Assembly (NCBI RefSeq): GCF_049445855.1
Contig: NZ_JBMSDV010000001.1
Location: forward strand, 310,001 to 374,000
DNA length: 64,000 bases
Direction: 5' to 3'
DNA from: JAGOCV01 sp049445855
GTDB lineage: Bacteria; Pseudomonadota; Gammaproteobacteria; Burkholderiales; Burkholderiaceae_C
Below are positions 8,903-16,385 of this stretch, piece by piece. Every line of letters starts with the position of its first letter. Within the stretch, counting starts at the first letter, position 1. The notes beneath the pieces are model-generated. The model worked only from the letters and a program-made list of their open reading frames with translations. It ran no database searches and had not been told where the DNA came from. The position numbers and the translations under genes were made by a program.

Positions 8903-9466
8903 ATGGCAATGCAATCACCTTTCTTCGGCAAGCGCGAATCGGACACCCTGAATTCCCGCAACCTGTCGTCCGGCGCGACCCCGCTCAACAGCGGCCGCGC
9001 ACCGCAAACCCACAATGCGCAGGGAGAGGTGAACCCCGCCATGCAGGCGGCTCAGGCCGTGCAGGCCGCAGTGGCGCCCCGTGCAGAAACGAAGGGCGAA
9101 GGCGGCAGCAAGCTCACCGTGGGCCCGAACATCAAGCTCAAGGGCGTGGAAATCACCGACTGCGACACGCTGGTGGTCGAGGGCACGGTCGAGGCGACGA
9201 TGGATTCCCGCGTGATCGAAATCTCCGAGCGTGGCGCGTTCAAGGGCTCGGCCGAGATCGACATCGCTGAAATCCATGGCGAGTTCGACGGCAACCTCAC
9301 CGTGCGCCAGAAGCTGGTCATCCATTCCAGCGGTCGCGTGACCGGCAAGATCCGCTACGGCAAGCTCATCATCGAGGAAGGCGGTCAATTGGCCGGCGAG
9401 ATCGAGTGTGCACCTGCAGCGCGTCTGAACCCGGCCACCCGCCAGGGAATCCAGGCCGCAGCCTGA
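8903..9466 (+). CDS. Bactofilin family polymer-forming cytoskeletal protein
   Basis: 187 residues from the ATG at 8903, which has GGAGA five bases upstream; an earlier in-frame ATG at 8849 lacks such a site. A disordered, Gln/Ala-rich N-terminal tail of about 70 residues is followed by a bactofilin (DUF583) domain at about 70-170: repeating hydrophobic turns such as VVEGTVEA, GAFKGSAEI, GEFDGNLTV and GRVTGKIRYG build the right-handed beta-helix that polymerises into filaments. Bactofilins act at the inner face of the cell envelope in cell shape, stalk or polarity functions. No peptidase (M23) partner gene is adjacent, so a specific role cannot be inferred. The 198-base divergent gap to the dioxygenase (8705-8902) must hold both promoters but shows no clear consensus. 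Confidence 0.93.
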   Translation: MAMQSPFFGKRESDTLNSRNLSSGATPLNSGRAPQTHNAQGEVNPAMQAAQAVQAAVAPRAETKGEGGSKLTVGPNIKLKGVEITDCDTLVVEGTVEATMDSRVIEISERGAFKGSAEIDIAEIHGEFDGNLTVRQKLVIHSSGRVTGKIRYGKLIIEEGGQLAGEIECAPAARLNPATRQGIQAAA

Positions 9467-9545
9467 GCCGCGCGAAAGGCGCGGGCCATCCCGGTTCGCG
9501 CTTGAACGAATGGACGCGGGCCCATGCGGCGTGCTAGAACGCCAC

Positions 9546-10532
9546 ATGGCCCTCGCCGCATCCACACCCTCCCCCGCACCGGGTACCTCCACGGGCATTG
9601 CCCGCTGGTCGACGGACCTCGTGACGCAGGACCAGCGGCTCGACTATTGGGTAGGCGCGATCTGCGAGGCCTTCCTCGAAATGGATTGCGACTCGGTACG
9701 CCGCAACAGCTTCGACGGTTCACTGCAATGCCTCGCCACGCCGTCGATCAACCTCAATGTCGTCAGGGCAGCGCCTCAGGAAGTTTTCCGCACACGCCAG
9801 GCGATCACGCGGGCGAGTGCCAGCCCGTTCTACCTGATCAGCGACACGCGGTATCACTGGCATGTGAAGCAGGATGGTGAAGCGCTGCGCCTGAGACCGG
9901 GCGACGCCGTTCTGGTGGATGCCTCCAGGCCCTACGAATTCCACTTTCCCGAAGGCGTGGACTGCCTCTCGGTACAGATGCCGCGCCATTGGCTGGGCCA
10001 GTGGTTGCAGGCTCCCGACGCACGCGGCCTTCGCGCGTTGCGTGCCGAGGAAGGCTGGGGCCGCTCGGTGCACGCGATGACACAGCAGCTGTGCAGCAAC
10101 CTGGGCAATGCACTGGCGCTGCCGCAGCCGCTGATTGCCGATCACCTCGGTGCCGTGATGGCGGCGACCTTCAATCCGCAGGACGCGATGCCGCCGCAGC
10201 AGGCTGCCGGCCTGCGAGAGCGCGCCGAGCACCTGATGCTCGAGCGTCTGTCCCAGAGCCAACTCACCGCAACCGTGATCGCCGACGCACTCGGCATCTC
10301 ACCGCGCACCCTGCACCGCGCGTTCGCGAAAGACGGCCTGCCCTTCCTGCAGCAACTGCAGGTCCTGCGCATCCGCCGCGCGGCCGACATGCTGCGCGCC
10401 ACGGCGTTCGCGCGTCTCACCAGCGCTGAAGTGGGCCGCCGCTGCGGCTTCACCGACGCATCGCACTTCACGCGCGTCTTCAAGGCGAATACGGGCCGGA
10501 CTCCCGCGCAATGGCGCGGCACCATGCACTGA
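9546..10532 (+). CDS. AraC-family transcriptional regulator
   Basis: 328 residues from ATG 9546; an ATG at 9510 would add twelve residues and neither has a clear ribosome binding site. The N-terminal half resembles the cupin-like AraC_binding_2 domain (motifs RLDYWVGAICEAF, RPGDAVLVDASRPYEF). The C-terminal 100 residues are a double helix-turn-helix AraC domain: ATVIADALGISPRTLHRAF is the first helix-turn-helix and SAEVGRRCGFTDASHFTRVF the second, ending in TGRTPAQWR. Such regulators usually activate a neighbouring catabolic or stress gene; the hydrolase 108 bases downstream on the same strand is the only candidate here. Effector unknown. Confidence 0.92.
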   Translation: MALAASTPSPAPGTSTGIARWSTDLVTQDQRLDYWVGAICEAFLEMDCDSVRRNSFDGSLQCLATPSINLNVVRAAPQEVFRTRQAITRASASPFYLISDTRYHWHVKQDGEALRLRPGDAVLVDASRPYEFHFPEGVDCLSVQMPRHWLGQWLQAPDARGLRALRAEEGWGRSVHAMTQQLCSNLGNALALPQPLIADHLGAVMAATFNPQDAMPPQQAAGLRERAEHLMLERLSQSQLTATVIADALGISPRTLHRAFAKDGLPFLQQLQVLRIRRAADMLRATAFARLTSAEVGRRCGFTDASHFTRVFKANTGRTPAQWRGTMH

Positions 10533-10640
10533 TCCTTCGGTTCCGCCCTGTCGCAATCCGGCCATCGGCCTGGCACGCACAGACCATGCATCGCTGCATG
10601 CCGTCTTCATACTGCGCGCACCACAGCACAGGAGATTCCC

Positions 10641-11369
10641 ATGTCCGACACCTACGTCATCGTCCACGGCGCATGGCACACCGGCGCCGAACTCGAAGCC
10701 ACCGCAGCGCTCATGCGCAAGGCCGGTCACACCGTCCACTGCCCCACGCTCGCAGGCAACCGCCCCGGCGACAACAAGACCACCACAGGCCTGAAAGACG
10801 CCGTCGATTCACTGGTCGACTACATCGTCTCGAAAGACCTGAAGCAGGTGCGGCTCGTGGGCCACAGCTACGGCGGCATGGTGATCTCGATGACCTACGA
10901 CCGCATTCCCGACCGCATCCAGCGCCTGGTGTACGTGAATGCCTTCGTGCCGAACCCGGGCGAATGCCTGAACGACCTGGTGCCGCCGCACTACCTGTCG
11001 CTGTTCGACGAAATCGCCGCCGCCAATGCCAACGCCGTCATGCTGCCCTTTCCGATCTGGCGCGAGGCTTTCATCAACGACGCGGACCTCGCGCTGGCCG
11101 AGTCGTCGTACGCGGCGCTCAATCCCCACCCCTACAAGACCTTCACCGACAAGGCGGAGCTCAAGATGCCGATGGCTGCCGCGCAGGTCGGCAAGTCCTA
11201 CATCAACTGCCAGCAGGACACCGCGATGCCGCACGGCCATCCGTGGCATCCGCGCCTGTCCGAAAAGCTGGGTTTGTTCCGCCTGGTCGAATGCCAGGGC
11301 AGCCACGAGATCTGGTTCACCGACCCGGCGACCATCGCCGACGCGATCGTGAAGGCCGGGCGGGACTGA
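10641..11369 (+). CDS. Alpha/beta hydrolase, salicylate-esterase/EstC-like
   Basis: 242 residues, compact alpha/beta hydrolase fold without signal peptide. The oxyanion region is YVIVHGAWHTG at the N terminus, and the nucleophile serine is residue 76 in VGHSYGGMV. C-terminal ECQGSHEIWFTDP carries the probable catalytic histidine. The pattern (HGAWH start, short lid) resembles plant-type methylesterases and bacterial EstC-like esterases, so a small ester substrate is likely; this is a family inference. A good site, CAGGAGA, precedes the ATG. It follows the AraC regulator and faces the FrnE gene convergently. Confidence 0.85.
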   Translation: MSDTYVIVHGAWHTGAELEATAALMRKAGHTVHCPTLAGNRPGDNKTTTGLKDAVDSLVDYIVSKDLKQVRLVGHSYGGMVISMTYDRIPDRIQRLVYVNAFVPNPGECLNDLVPPHYLSLFDEIAAANANAVMLPFPIWREAFINDADLALAESSYAALNPHPYKTFTDKAELKMPMAAAQVGKSYINCQQDTAMPHGHPWHPRLSEKLGLFRLVECQGSHEIWFTDPATIADAIVKAGRD

Positions 11370-11394
11370 CCGCGCCGCGCCGGGCCGGATCGGC

Positions 11395-12087
11395 TCAGGC
11401 CGCTTCGGCAGCGAGCTGGCGCAGCGCCTGCTCGAACACTTCCACCGGCTGGCCACCGGAGATGAGGTGCCGGTCGTTGAAGATGATGGCCGGCACCGAG
11501 TGGATGCCCGCGTTCAGGTACATCTGCTCGGCTTCGCGCGTCTCGGCCGCGAATTCGTCACCGGCCAGCACTTCGGCCGCGCGCCTGTCGTCCAGGCCGG
11601 CGCTGCGCACGGCGTCGAGCAGCACGTCGCTGGACTCGGGCGCCTTGCCGTCAGTGAAATAAGCTGTGAACAACGCTTTCTTCAAGGCGTGCTGCTGGCC
11701 CGGTGCGCCTTCCACATCGGCCCAGTGCAGCAGGCGGTGCGCATTGAAAGTGTTGTAGATGCGGTCGCGCCCTTCCATGCGGAAGGTGAAGCCCACGGCT
11801 TCGCCGCGCTGGCGGATGGTTTCGCGGATGGACGCCTGCTGCTCGGCCGTCGATCCGTATTTCTGCGAGAGGTGCTCGGTGATTTCCTGACCGCCGGCCC
11901 ACATCTGCGGGTTCAGCTCGAAAGGCTGGAAGTGCAGCTCTGCCTTCACTTCGCTGCCGACGCGCTCGATCGCCTGCTCCAGCGCCGACAGGCCGATGGC
12001 GCACCAGGGGCACGACACGTCGGAGACGAAATCGATCTTGAGGGTGGGGGCAGCAGAGGCTGTGGTTGCGGTTGTGGCAGTGGTCAT
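11395..12087 (-). CDS. FrnE/DsbA-like thiol oxidoreductase
   Basis: 230 residues from the ATG giving MTTATTATT; a second ATG four codons upstream is possible, and a longer open frame above it lacks similarity. A thioredoxin-fold protein of the DsbA (PF01323) FrnE type: the redox motif CPWC is at residues 26-29 near the N terminus, the helical insertion has KKALFTAYFTDGKAP, and the cis-proline region is SVPAIIFNDRHLISGGQP. FrnE proteins are cytoplasmic disulfide oxidoreductases linked to polyketide biosynthesis or oxidative stress. No signal peptide is visible, fitting that. The Thr/Ala repeats at the N terminus look like a flexible tail. It ends convergent with the esterase gene. Confidence 0.92.
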   Translation of the reverse strand: MTTATTATTASAAPTLKIDFVSDVSCPWCAIGLSALEQAIERVGSEVKAELHFQPFELNPQMWAGGQEITEHLSQKYGSTAEQQASIRETIRQRGEAVGFTFRMEGRDRIYNTFNAHRLLHWADVEGAPGQQHALKKALFTAYFTDGKAPESSDVLLDAVRSAGLDDRRAAEVLAGDEFAAETREAEQMYLNAGIHSVPAIIFNDRHLISGGQPVEVFEQALRQLAAEAA

Positions 12088-12133
12088 GGCAGCGGGCATG
12101 TCGGCAGGAGAAGCCGCCGATTGTGCCGCCGCG

Positions 12134-12724
12134 TCACTTTTTCTGCTGCACCGTCGGCATCGACCCTGCAATGAGCGCGGCCAGCGCTTCGCCCTGCAGC
12201 AATTGCACGCCTTCTGTCTTGAGCAGTGCCGCCGTGTTCTCATTGAGCGCAGCCAGCGCAACGTAGATGGCACCGCTTGCATCTGCCTTGCGCACGGCGG
12301 CGGCCAGTTCGCGGATCGGCTCTGCGCCGTGGTTGCCGGCCTTCCAGCGTCGGGCCGAAACCATCGTCGTGCGTCCCGCCTTCTCGAGGCGCAGGTCCGC
12401 GCCGCCGGAACCCGCCGTCACGGTGTAGCCGTCACGCGTCCAGGCATCACGCAGCAGGGCTTCGAAGTTCTTCCACGGCATGGTGGATACGGCTTCCAGC
12501 GTTTCTGTCACACGCGCGGCGCTCGGTGCCTTCCACTGCCGCCACGCGGCGATGGCACCGATGACCACGAACGGGAACGAGCCGAGCATGCCCACCGTCT
12601 GGAAGCGCTCGGGCAACAGCGCGCGCGCCACGGCAGCGAAGCCCGCTGCCACCAGCAGGCTCACCCACCAGGGCGAGCGCAGCAGCACCGCGAACAGTGA
12701 CTTCTCGGACATCCTGAACTTCAT
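12134..12724 (-). CDS. Membrane-anchored Mrr-like restriction endonuclease-fold protein
   Basis: 196 residues from the ATG that overlaps the stop of the upstream hydrolase gene (ATGA, 12721-12724), indicating coupled translation. Two membrane segments lie at about 14-31 and 39-57. The rest (about 75-190) looks like an Mrr_cat domain (PF04471): MPWKNFEALLRDAW, GYTVTAGSGGADLRL and RRWKAG follow the family pattern. In active Mrr nucleases the end of the third strand reads V-Q/E-x-K; here it is VSARRW, so the Gln/Glu and Lys of the catalytic triad seem to be replaced by Ser and Arg. The aspartate of GGADL is kept. Nuclease activity is therefore doubtful. No methyltransferase gene is near. Confidence 0.7.
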   Translation of the reverse strand: MKFRMSEKSLFAVLLRSPWWVSLLVAAGFAAVARALLPERFQTVGMLGSFPFVVIGAIAAWRQWKAPSAARVTETLEAVSTMPWKNFEALLRDAWTRDGYTVTAGSGGADLRLEKAGRTTMVSARRWKAGNHGAEPIRELAAAVRKADASGAIYVALAALNENTAALLKTEGVQLLQGEALAALIAGSMPTVQQKK

Positions 12725-13587
12725 GCGCGTCCTTCCGGTTGGGGTTTCTTTTCGAGGATCTGTGCGAGCAAGGCATCGACAGCCCCGGGTTTTTCGTACT
12801 GCACCCAATGACCGGCGTCCGGCACCCAGTGCATCTGCACGAAGTACGGCGTGGAAAGGGCGAAAGCTGCCGCCAGCTGCGGATGCCGGCCGGTGTAGAT
12901 GGCGTCGTGCTCGCCATAGATGGCATGCACGGGGCAATCGGCGTGGGCCAGCGCATCGGCAAGCACGCGCGTGAATGCGAGACGGCGGCGCGGCAGGCGG
13001 TCGCGCACGACGTTGGTGCGATGCAGCGTGAGCGCGTCATCGTCGATGGTTGCGGGGTCCTTCACCATCAACGCTGCCAGGTTGTGCCGGTGGATGGCGT
13101 CGCGCGCGGCCGGGTCGTCCAGATGGCGCCAGCCGCGCAGGTCGACCTGGCGCGACGAGACGACGCCCATCGCGGGGGCACCGACCACCACGAGCCGCTT
13201 CACGCGCGACGGCTTCATGGCCATCCACAAACCGGCCACCATGCCACCGAAGGAGAAGCCCACCAGATCGACGGCCGCATCGCCGGCGATCTGCGACAGG
13301 CCCGCTTCGAGCGGCGCGGGCATCGCATCGGCATCGTCGCCGCCGGGCGGCAATGCGGAATCGCCGAAGCCCGGCAGGTCGGGCGCGATGACACGGCGGC
13401 CCGCATCCACCAGCGGCTGGATGTTGCGCAGCCAGTGCGTCCAGCTGCCGCTGCCGCCATGCAGCAGCACGAGCGGATCGCCGCCGCCCGGCGTCTCATC
13501 CCACACATGCCAGACGAGCGTGCCGTCGCCGCAAGGCGTTTCGATGCGGGTGGCGCTGGACTGCAGTTTCTGGATCAGTGAAGACAT
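12721..13587 (-). CDS. Alpha/beta hydrolase, ring-cleavage-product-hydrolase type
   Basis: 288 residues. LVLLHGGSGSWTHWLRN gives the oxyanion HG motif, VIAPDLPGFGDS is typical for hydrolases of the MhpC/BphD branch, and the nucleophile serine is in DLVGFSFGGMVAG. The C-terminal DAGHWVQYEKP provides the catalytic histidine; YGEHDAIY carries the probable acid. Members cleave C-C or ester bonds in aromatic breakdown, but sequence alone does not fix the substrate. The gene lies 12 bases after the IclR regulator and is translationally coupled to the Mrr-like gene, so the three form one leftward transcript divergent from the RraA-MFS-Bug genes. Confidence 0.85.
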   Translation of the reverse strand: MSSLIQKLQSSATRIETPCGDGTLVWHVWDETPGGGDPLVLLHGGSGSWTHWLRNIQPLVDAGRRVIAPDLPGFGDSALPPGGDDADAMPAPLEAGLSQIAGDAAVDLVGFSFGGMVAGLWMAMKPSRVKRLVVVGAPAMGVVSSRQVDLRGWRHLDDPAARDAIHRHNLAALMVKDPATIDDDALTLHRTNVVRDRLPRRRLAFTRVLADALAHADCPVHAIYGEHDAIYTGRHPQLAAAFALSTPYFVQMHWVPDAGHWVQYEKPGAVDALLAQILEKKPQPEGRA

Positions 13588-13599
13588 CTTGGAACGGGC

Positions 13600-14397
13600 T
13601 CAGGCTGCGCTTTCATGCGGTTTGCGCAGTTTGCGCGGTTTGCGCGACTTGCCCGGAGCGGTCGATGGTAAGCCACCCAGCAACAGCGCGCGCTGCGCGG
13701 GCGATGCACCCAGCGCAGCCGACAGGCTGTCCGCCTGCTGCAGCAACGCGGCGACGAACGCCGGACGCTTTTGCTCGACGCGATCGCGCAGGCCCGACAG
13801 CGTCATCGCACCGACGAACTGGTCGTCCTGGCCGAACACGGGCACGCACATCGACGCGGTGAACGAATCACGCACGCCGCTTGTCTGCACGGGCAGCGCC
13901 GGTGCCGGCACGCCGAGGTGCACAGCGCCCTGCAAGCCCCAGTGGCGGAACACCTGTCCGGTGGAACTGTCGTCGAACGGAAGCAGGCTGCCGGCCAGCA
14001 CATGCTGGTGCAGGCCTTCACGAGGCTGGATGCGGAACAGGCACATGCGCTGCCCGGCACTCTCGACGTAATAAGACGCGGTCTCGTCGGTGGCCTGCGA
14101 CAACTCGCGCAGCCGCGGCACCACCCAGTCCGACATCTGGAAGCCGAGCTCGTAGACACGCCCGAGGTACAGCACGCGCGGCCCGAGCGTGTACGCGCCG
14201 CCCGGCTGGCGCAGCACGTAGCCCATGCGCGTGAGCGAATTGAGCAGGCGGTAGATCGTTGTCTTGTGCAGCTTCACGCGTGAAGCGAAGGCCGCCAGCG
14301 TGAGGCTTTCTTCACCGGGCCGGAAGCAGTCCAGCAGGCCGAGCGCGCGTTCCACGGCCGTGACGCCGTCATTGCCCATTGTGTTCACCCATGTCAT
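13600..14397 (-). CDS. IclR-family transcriptional regulator
   Basis: 265 residues. The N-terminal winged helix is VERALGLLDCF to LHKTTIYRLLNSLTRMGYV; the C-terminal effector domain includes YVESAGQRMCLFRI, DDSSTGQVFRHWG and CVPVFGQDDQFVGAMTLSG. IclR proteins control aromatic and carboxylate catabolism, usually from a divergent promoter, which is the arrangement here with the RraA-like gene. The last 18 residues (GKSRKPRKLRKPHESAA) are a basic tail encoded by short near-repeats of TTTGCGC and are not part of the family domain. GGAGG lies only two bases before the chosen ATG; GTG at codon 4 or ATG at codon 7 are alternatives. Confidence 0.93.
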   Translation of the reverse strand: MTWVNTMGNDGVTAVERALGLLDCFRPGEESLTLAAFASRVKLHKTTIYRLLNSLTRMGYVLRQPGGAYTLGPRVLYLGRVYELGFQMSDWVVPRLRELSQATDETASYYVESAGQRMCLFRIQPREGLHQHVLAGSLLPFDDSSTGQVFRHWGLQGAVHLGVPAPALPVQTSGVRDSFTASMCVPVFGQDDQFVGAMTLSGLRDRVEQKRPAFVAALLQQADSLSAALGASPAQRALLLGGLPSTAPGKSRKPRKLRKPHESAA

Positions 14398-14498
14398 TGC
14401 CTCCAGGTCGGGAACAGATATTTTGCCACGTACAACATGATTTCAGCCAATACAATTTCGGCAACGCGCCCGGGACAGGCGCCAAAGAGACATCCAGA
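14398..14498. promoter_or_regulatory. Divergent IclR/RraA control region
   Basis: A 101-base gap between two divergent genes, AT-richer than the flanks. TACAAT at 14451-14456 is a good -10 candidate for the rightward genes but has no -35 at proper spacing, so an activator may be needed. The blocks at 14425-14442 and 14446-14458 share GCCA-TACAA-TTTC and may be regulator half-sites. Binding by the IclR protein is inference from the layout. Confidence 0.4.
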
Positions 14499-15149
14499 AT
14501 GACGAAACCATCCCCCATCCCCGACTGGCTGACTTCCACCCTGCTCGCCGATGCCGGCGCGTTGCCGCTCAGGAGCGACATCCGTCCGCTCACCCCCGGC
14601 CTGCGCATGTTCGGTCCGGCGCTCACGGTCAGCGTGCCGCCCGGGGACAACCTCGCCATCCACGCCGCACTGGCGGTGGTCCAGCCCGGCGAGATACTCG
14701 TCATCGACGGCCAGGGCCATCGCGAACGCGCGCTGATGGGCGGCATCATGTCCACGCAGGCGAGCGCCAGTTCGGTGGGCGGCGTGGTCATCGACGGCGT
14801 GATGCGCGACGCGGCGGAACTGCTGCACATCGGCCTGCCGGCCTTCGCGCTCGGCGTGCACCCCGCAGGCCCGCACAAGAAGGGCGACGGCTCGGTTGGC
14901 GAGTCCATCCAGTGCTGCGGCGCGCCCGTGTCCACTGGCGACTGGGTCTTCGGCGACGACGACGGCGTCGTTGTGCTGCCCGTCGCCCAGCGCGGGACGC
15001 TGCTGGCCGGTGCCGAGGCCAAGTTCAAGCGCGAACAGGCACGTCTTGCGGCCATCGGGCGCGGCGAGCTGGTCGCGGGCTGGCTGAAGGAATCGCTGGC
15101 TGCAGCGAACGTGCAGTTCGCACCGGACAGGACGCCGGACCTCGGCTGA
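14499..15149 (+). CDS. RraA-like / 4-carboxy-4-hydroxy-2-oxoadipate aldolase family protein
   Basis: 216 residues from the ATG giving MTKPSPIP; the frame is open 40 codons upstream but that part lies in the promoter region. The RraA fold is shown by the swivelling-domain motifs GPALTVSVPPGDNL, GGIMSTQASASSVGGVVIDG and RDAAELLHIGLPAFA, and GDDDGVVVLP. In metal-dependent HMG/CHA aldolases the GxxxG...DGxxRD motif binds the divalent metal and the pyruvyl substrate; here it reads VVIDGVMRDAAEL, so the active-site Arg-Asp is kept. With an IclR regulator, carrier and Bug protein alongside, a catabolic aldolase or decarboxylase is likelier than the RNase E inhibitor role of E. coli RraA. Substrate unknown. 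Confidence 0.85.
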   Translation: MTKPSPIPDWLTSTLLADAGALPLRSDIRPLTPGLRMFGPALTVSVPPGDNLAIHAALAVVQPGEILVIDGQGHRERALMGGIMSTQASASSVGGVVIDGVMRDAAELLHIGLPAFALGVHPAGPHKKGDGSVGESIQCCGAPVSTGDWVFGDDDGVVVLPVAQRGTLLAGAEAKFKREQARLAAIGRGELVAGWLKESLAAANVQFAPDRTPDLG

Positions 15150-15173
15150 GGCACCCACGAAAGGGAAAAAGAC

Positions 15174-16385
15174 GTGGCCCTGCTGCGCAACTTTCCTGCA
15201 CTGGCCGAGCGCGGCGTGCGCCGCTACATGCTGGGCCAGGCCGCATCCGTGCTCGGCTTCTGGGTGCAGGCCATCACGCTCAACCTGCTGCTGTGGGACG
15301 GCACGCATTCGCCGGCTGCGCTCGGCCTGCTGAACTTCCTGCTGTACGGGCCGATGCTGGTCGTCGCGCCGTTGTTCGGCGGACGGATCAAGCCGCAGAA
15401 CTCACGCGACACGGTGCTGCGCATCCTGGCTTGCACGCTCGCGGTCTCGGCCGCGCTGCTGGCGGCTTCTCTCCTGGGCATGCTCACACCTGCAGCCATC
15501 CTCGTTGCATCGCTGGCGCTCGGCGTGCTGAGCGCCATGGAAACCCCGGCGCGGCAGCTGATGCTGACCTCGTCGCTGGAAGACCGGTCCAGGCTTTCGA
15601 ACGCCGTGGCCATGAACACGGTGGTCTTCAATGTCGGCCGCATGGCGGGCCCTGCTGTCGCTGCGGTCATCTATTCCCATGCGGGACCGACGGCTGCCAT
15701 CGGGTGCAGCTTCGTGGGCATCCTCACCATGCGCTTCTGCGTGCAAGGCATCGAGACGCGCCGCATCGAAGTCAAGGCTGCAGGCGGACTTCGCGGCGCG
15801 CTGCAGTTCGCGCGTGGCGACGAATTCGCCCGACGCTACCTGCCCGTGATCACCTGCATGGGCCTGTTCGTCGGCACGTACCAGACGCTCATCCCCGTGC
15901 TGGCGGCGCAGCAGTTCGGCAACGCAGCTGCCTACACCGGCCTTTTCTTCAGTTGCGCCGGCGCGGGCTCGTTCGTCGCAGCCCTGCTGCTGTCGTCGCG
16001 CTTCGCGCTCGGGCCATCGGCGCTGGTGTGGGCGCCATGGATCAGCGTGGCCGCGCTCGCGGGGGTGGCGGCGTCGCTCTGGCCGGCCATGGCCGTGCCC
16101 TGCTTCGTCGTGATCGGCTTCACGCTCACATTCTCGTCCACCTCCGTGAATGCCACGTTGCAACACCGCGCAAGCGACGCCGTGCGCGGTGGCGTCGTGG
16201 GCCTGTACAGCATGGCGTTCATGGGCGCCATGCCCATCGGCCACCTGCTGGTCGGCCTGCTTTCTTCCGCCATCGGCCCGCGCCACGCGTTTGGCGTGCT
16301 GGCCTGCCTGATGTCACTCGCCCTCGTCCTGCAACGGCTGCTGCAGGGCCCCTCATCCATTTCAAACCCAAGGAGATCACCATGA
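15174..16385 (+). CDS. MFS transporter, MFS_3/EntS-like
   Basis: 403 residues with about 11-12 membrane segments, starting at GTG 15174 with AAAGGGA upstream. Motifs VLGFWVQAITLNLLLW, PMLVVAPLFGGRIKPQN and ETPARQLMLTSSLEDRSRLSNAVAMN resemble the MFS_3 group (enterobactin exporter EntS and relatives); in this group the helix 2-3 loop is GGxxxD/K rather than full motif A. It may export or import a pathway compound of the IclR locus. The stop overlaps the start of the Bug gene (ATGA at 16382-16385), so the two are co-translated. Direction of transport cannot be told from sequence. Confidence 0.87.
   Translation: MALLRNFPALAERGVRRYMLGQAASVLGFWVQAITLNLLLWDGTHSPAALGLLNFLLYGPMLVVAPLFGGRIKPQNSRDTVLRILACTLAVSAALLAASLLGMLTPAAILVASLALGVLSAMETPARQLMLTSSLEDRSRLSNAVAMNTVVFNVGRMAGPAVAAVIYSHAGPTAAIGCSFVGILTMRFCVQGIETRRIEVKAAGGLRGALQFARGDEFARRYLPVITCMGLFVGTYQTLIPVLAAQQFGNAAAYTGLFFSCAGAGSFVAALLLSSRFALGPSALVWAPWISVAALAGVAASLWPAMAVPCFVVIGFTLTFSSTSVNATLQHRASDAVRGGVVGLYSMAFMGAMPIGHLLVGLLSSAIGPRHAFGVLACLMSLALVLQRLLQGPSSISNPRRSP

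Noticed and set aside
12134..12724. Part of a restriction-modification defence system
   Set aside because: No methyltransferase or specificity gene nearby, catalytic residues seem replaced, and the gene is coupled to a metabolic hydrolase.
14912..16381. Long open frame leading into the Bug gene, which would give an 816-residue fusion
   Set aside because: The upstream part is out of frame with the RraA and MFS genes and has no domain; the Bug signal peptide and ATGA overlap fix the start at 16382.
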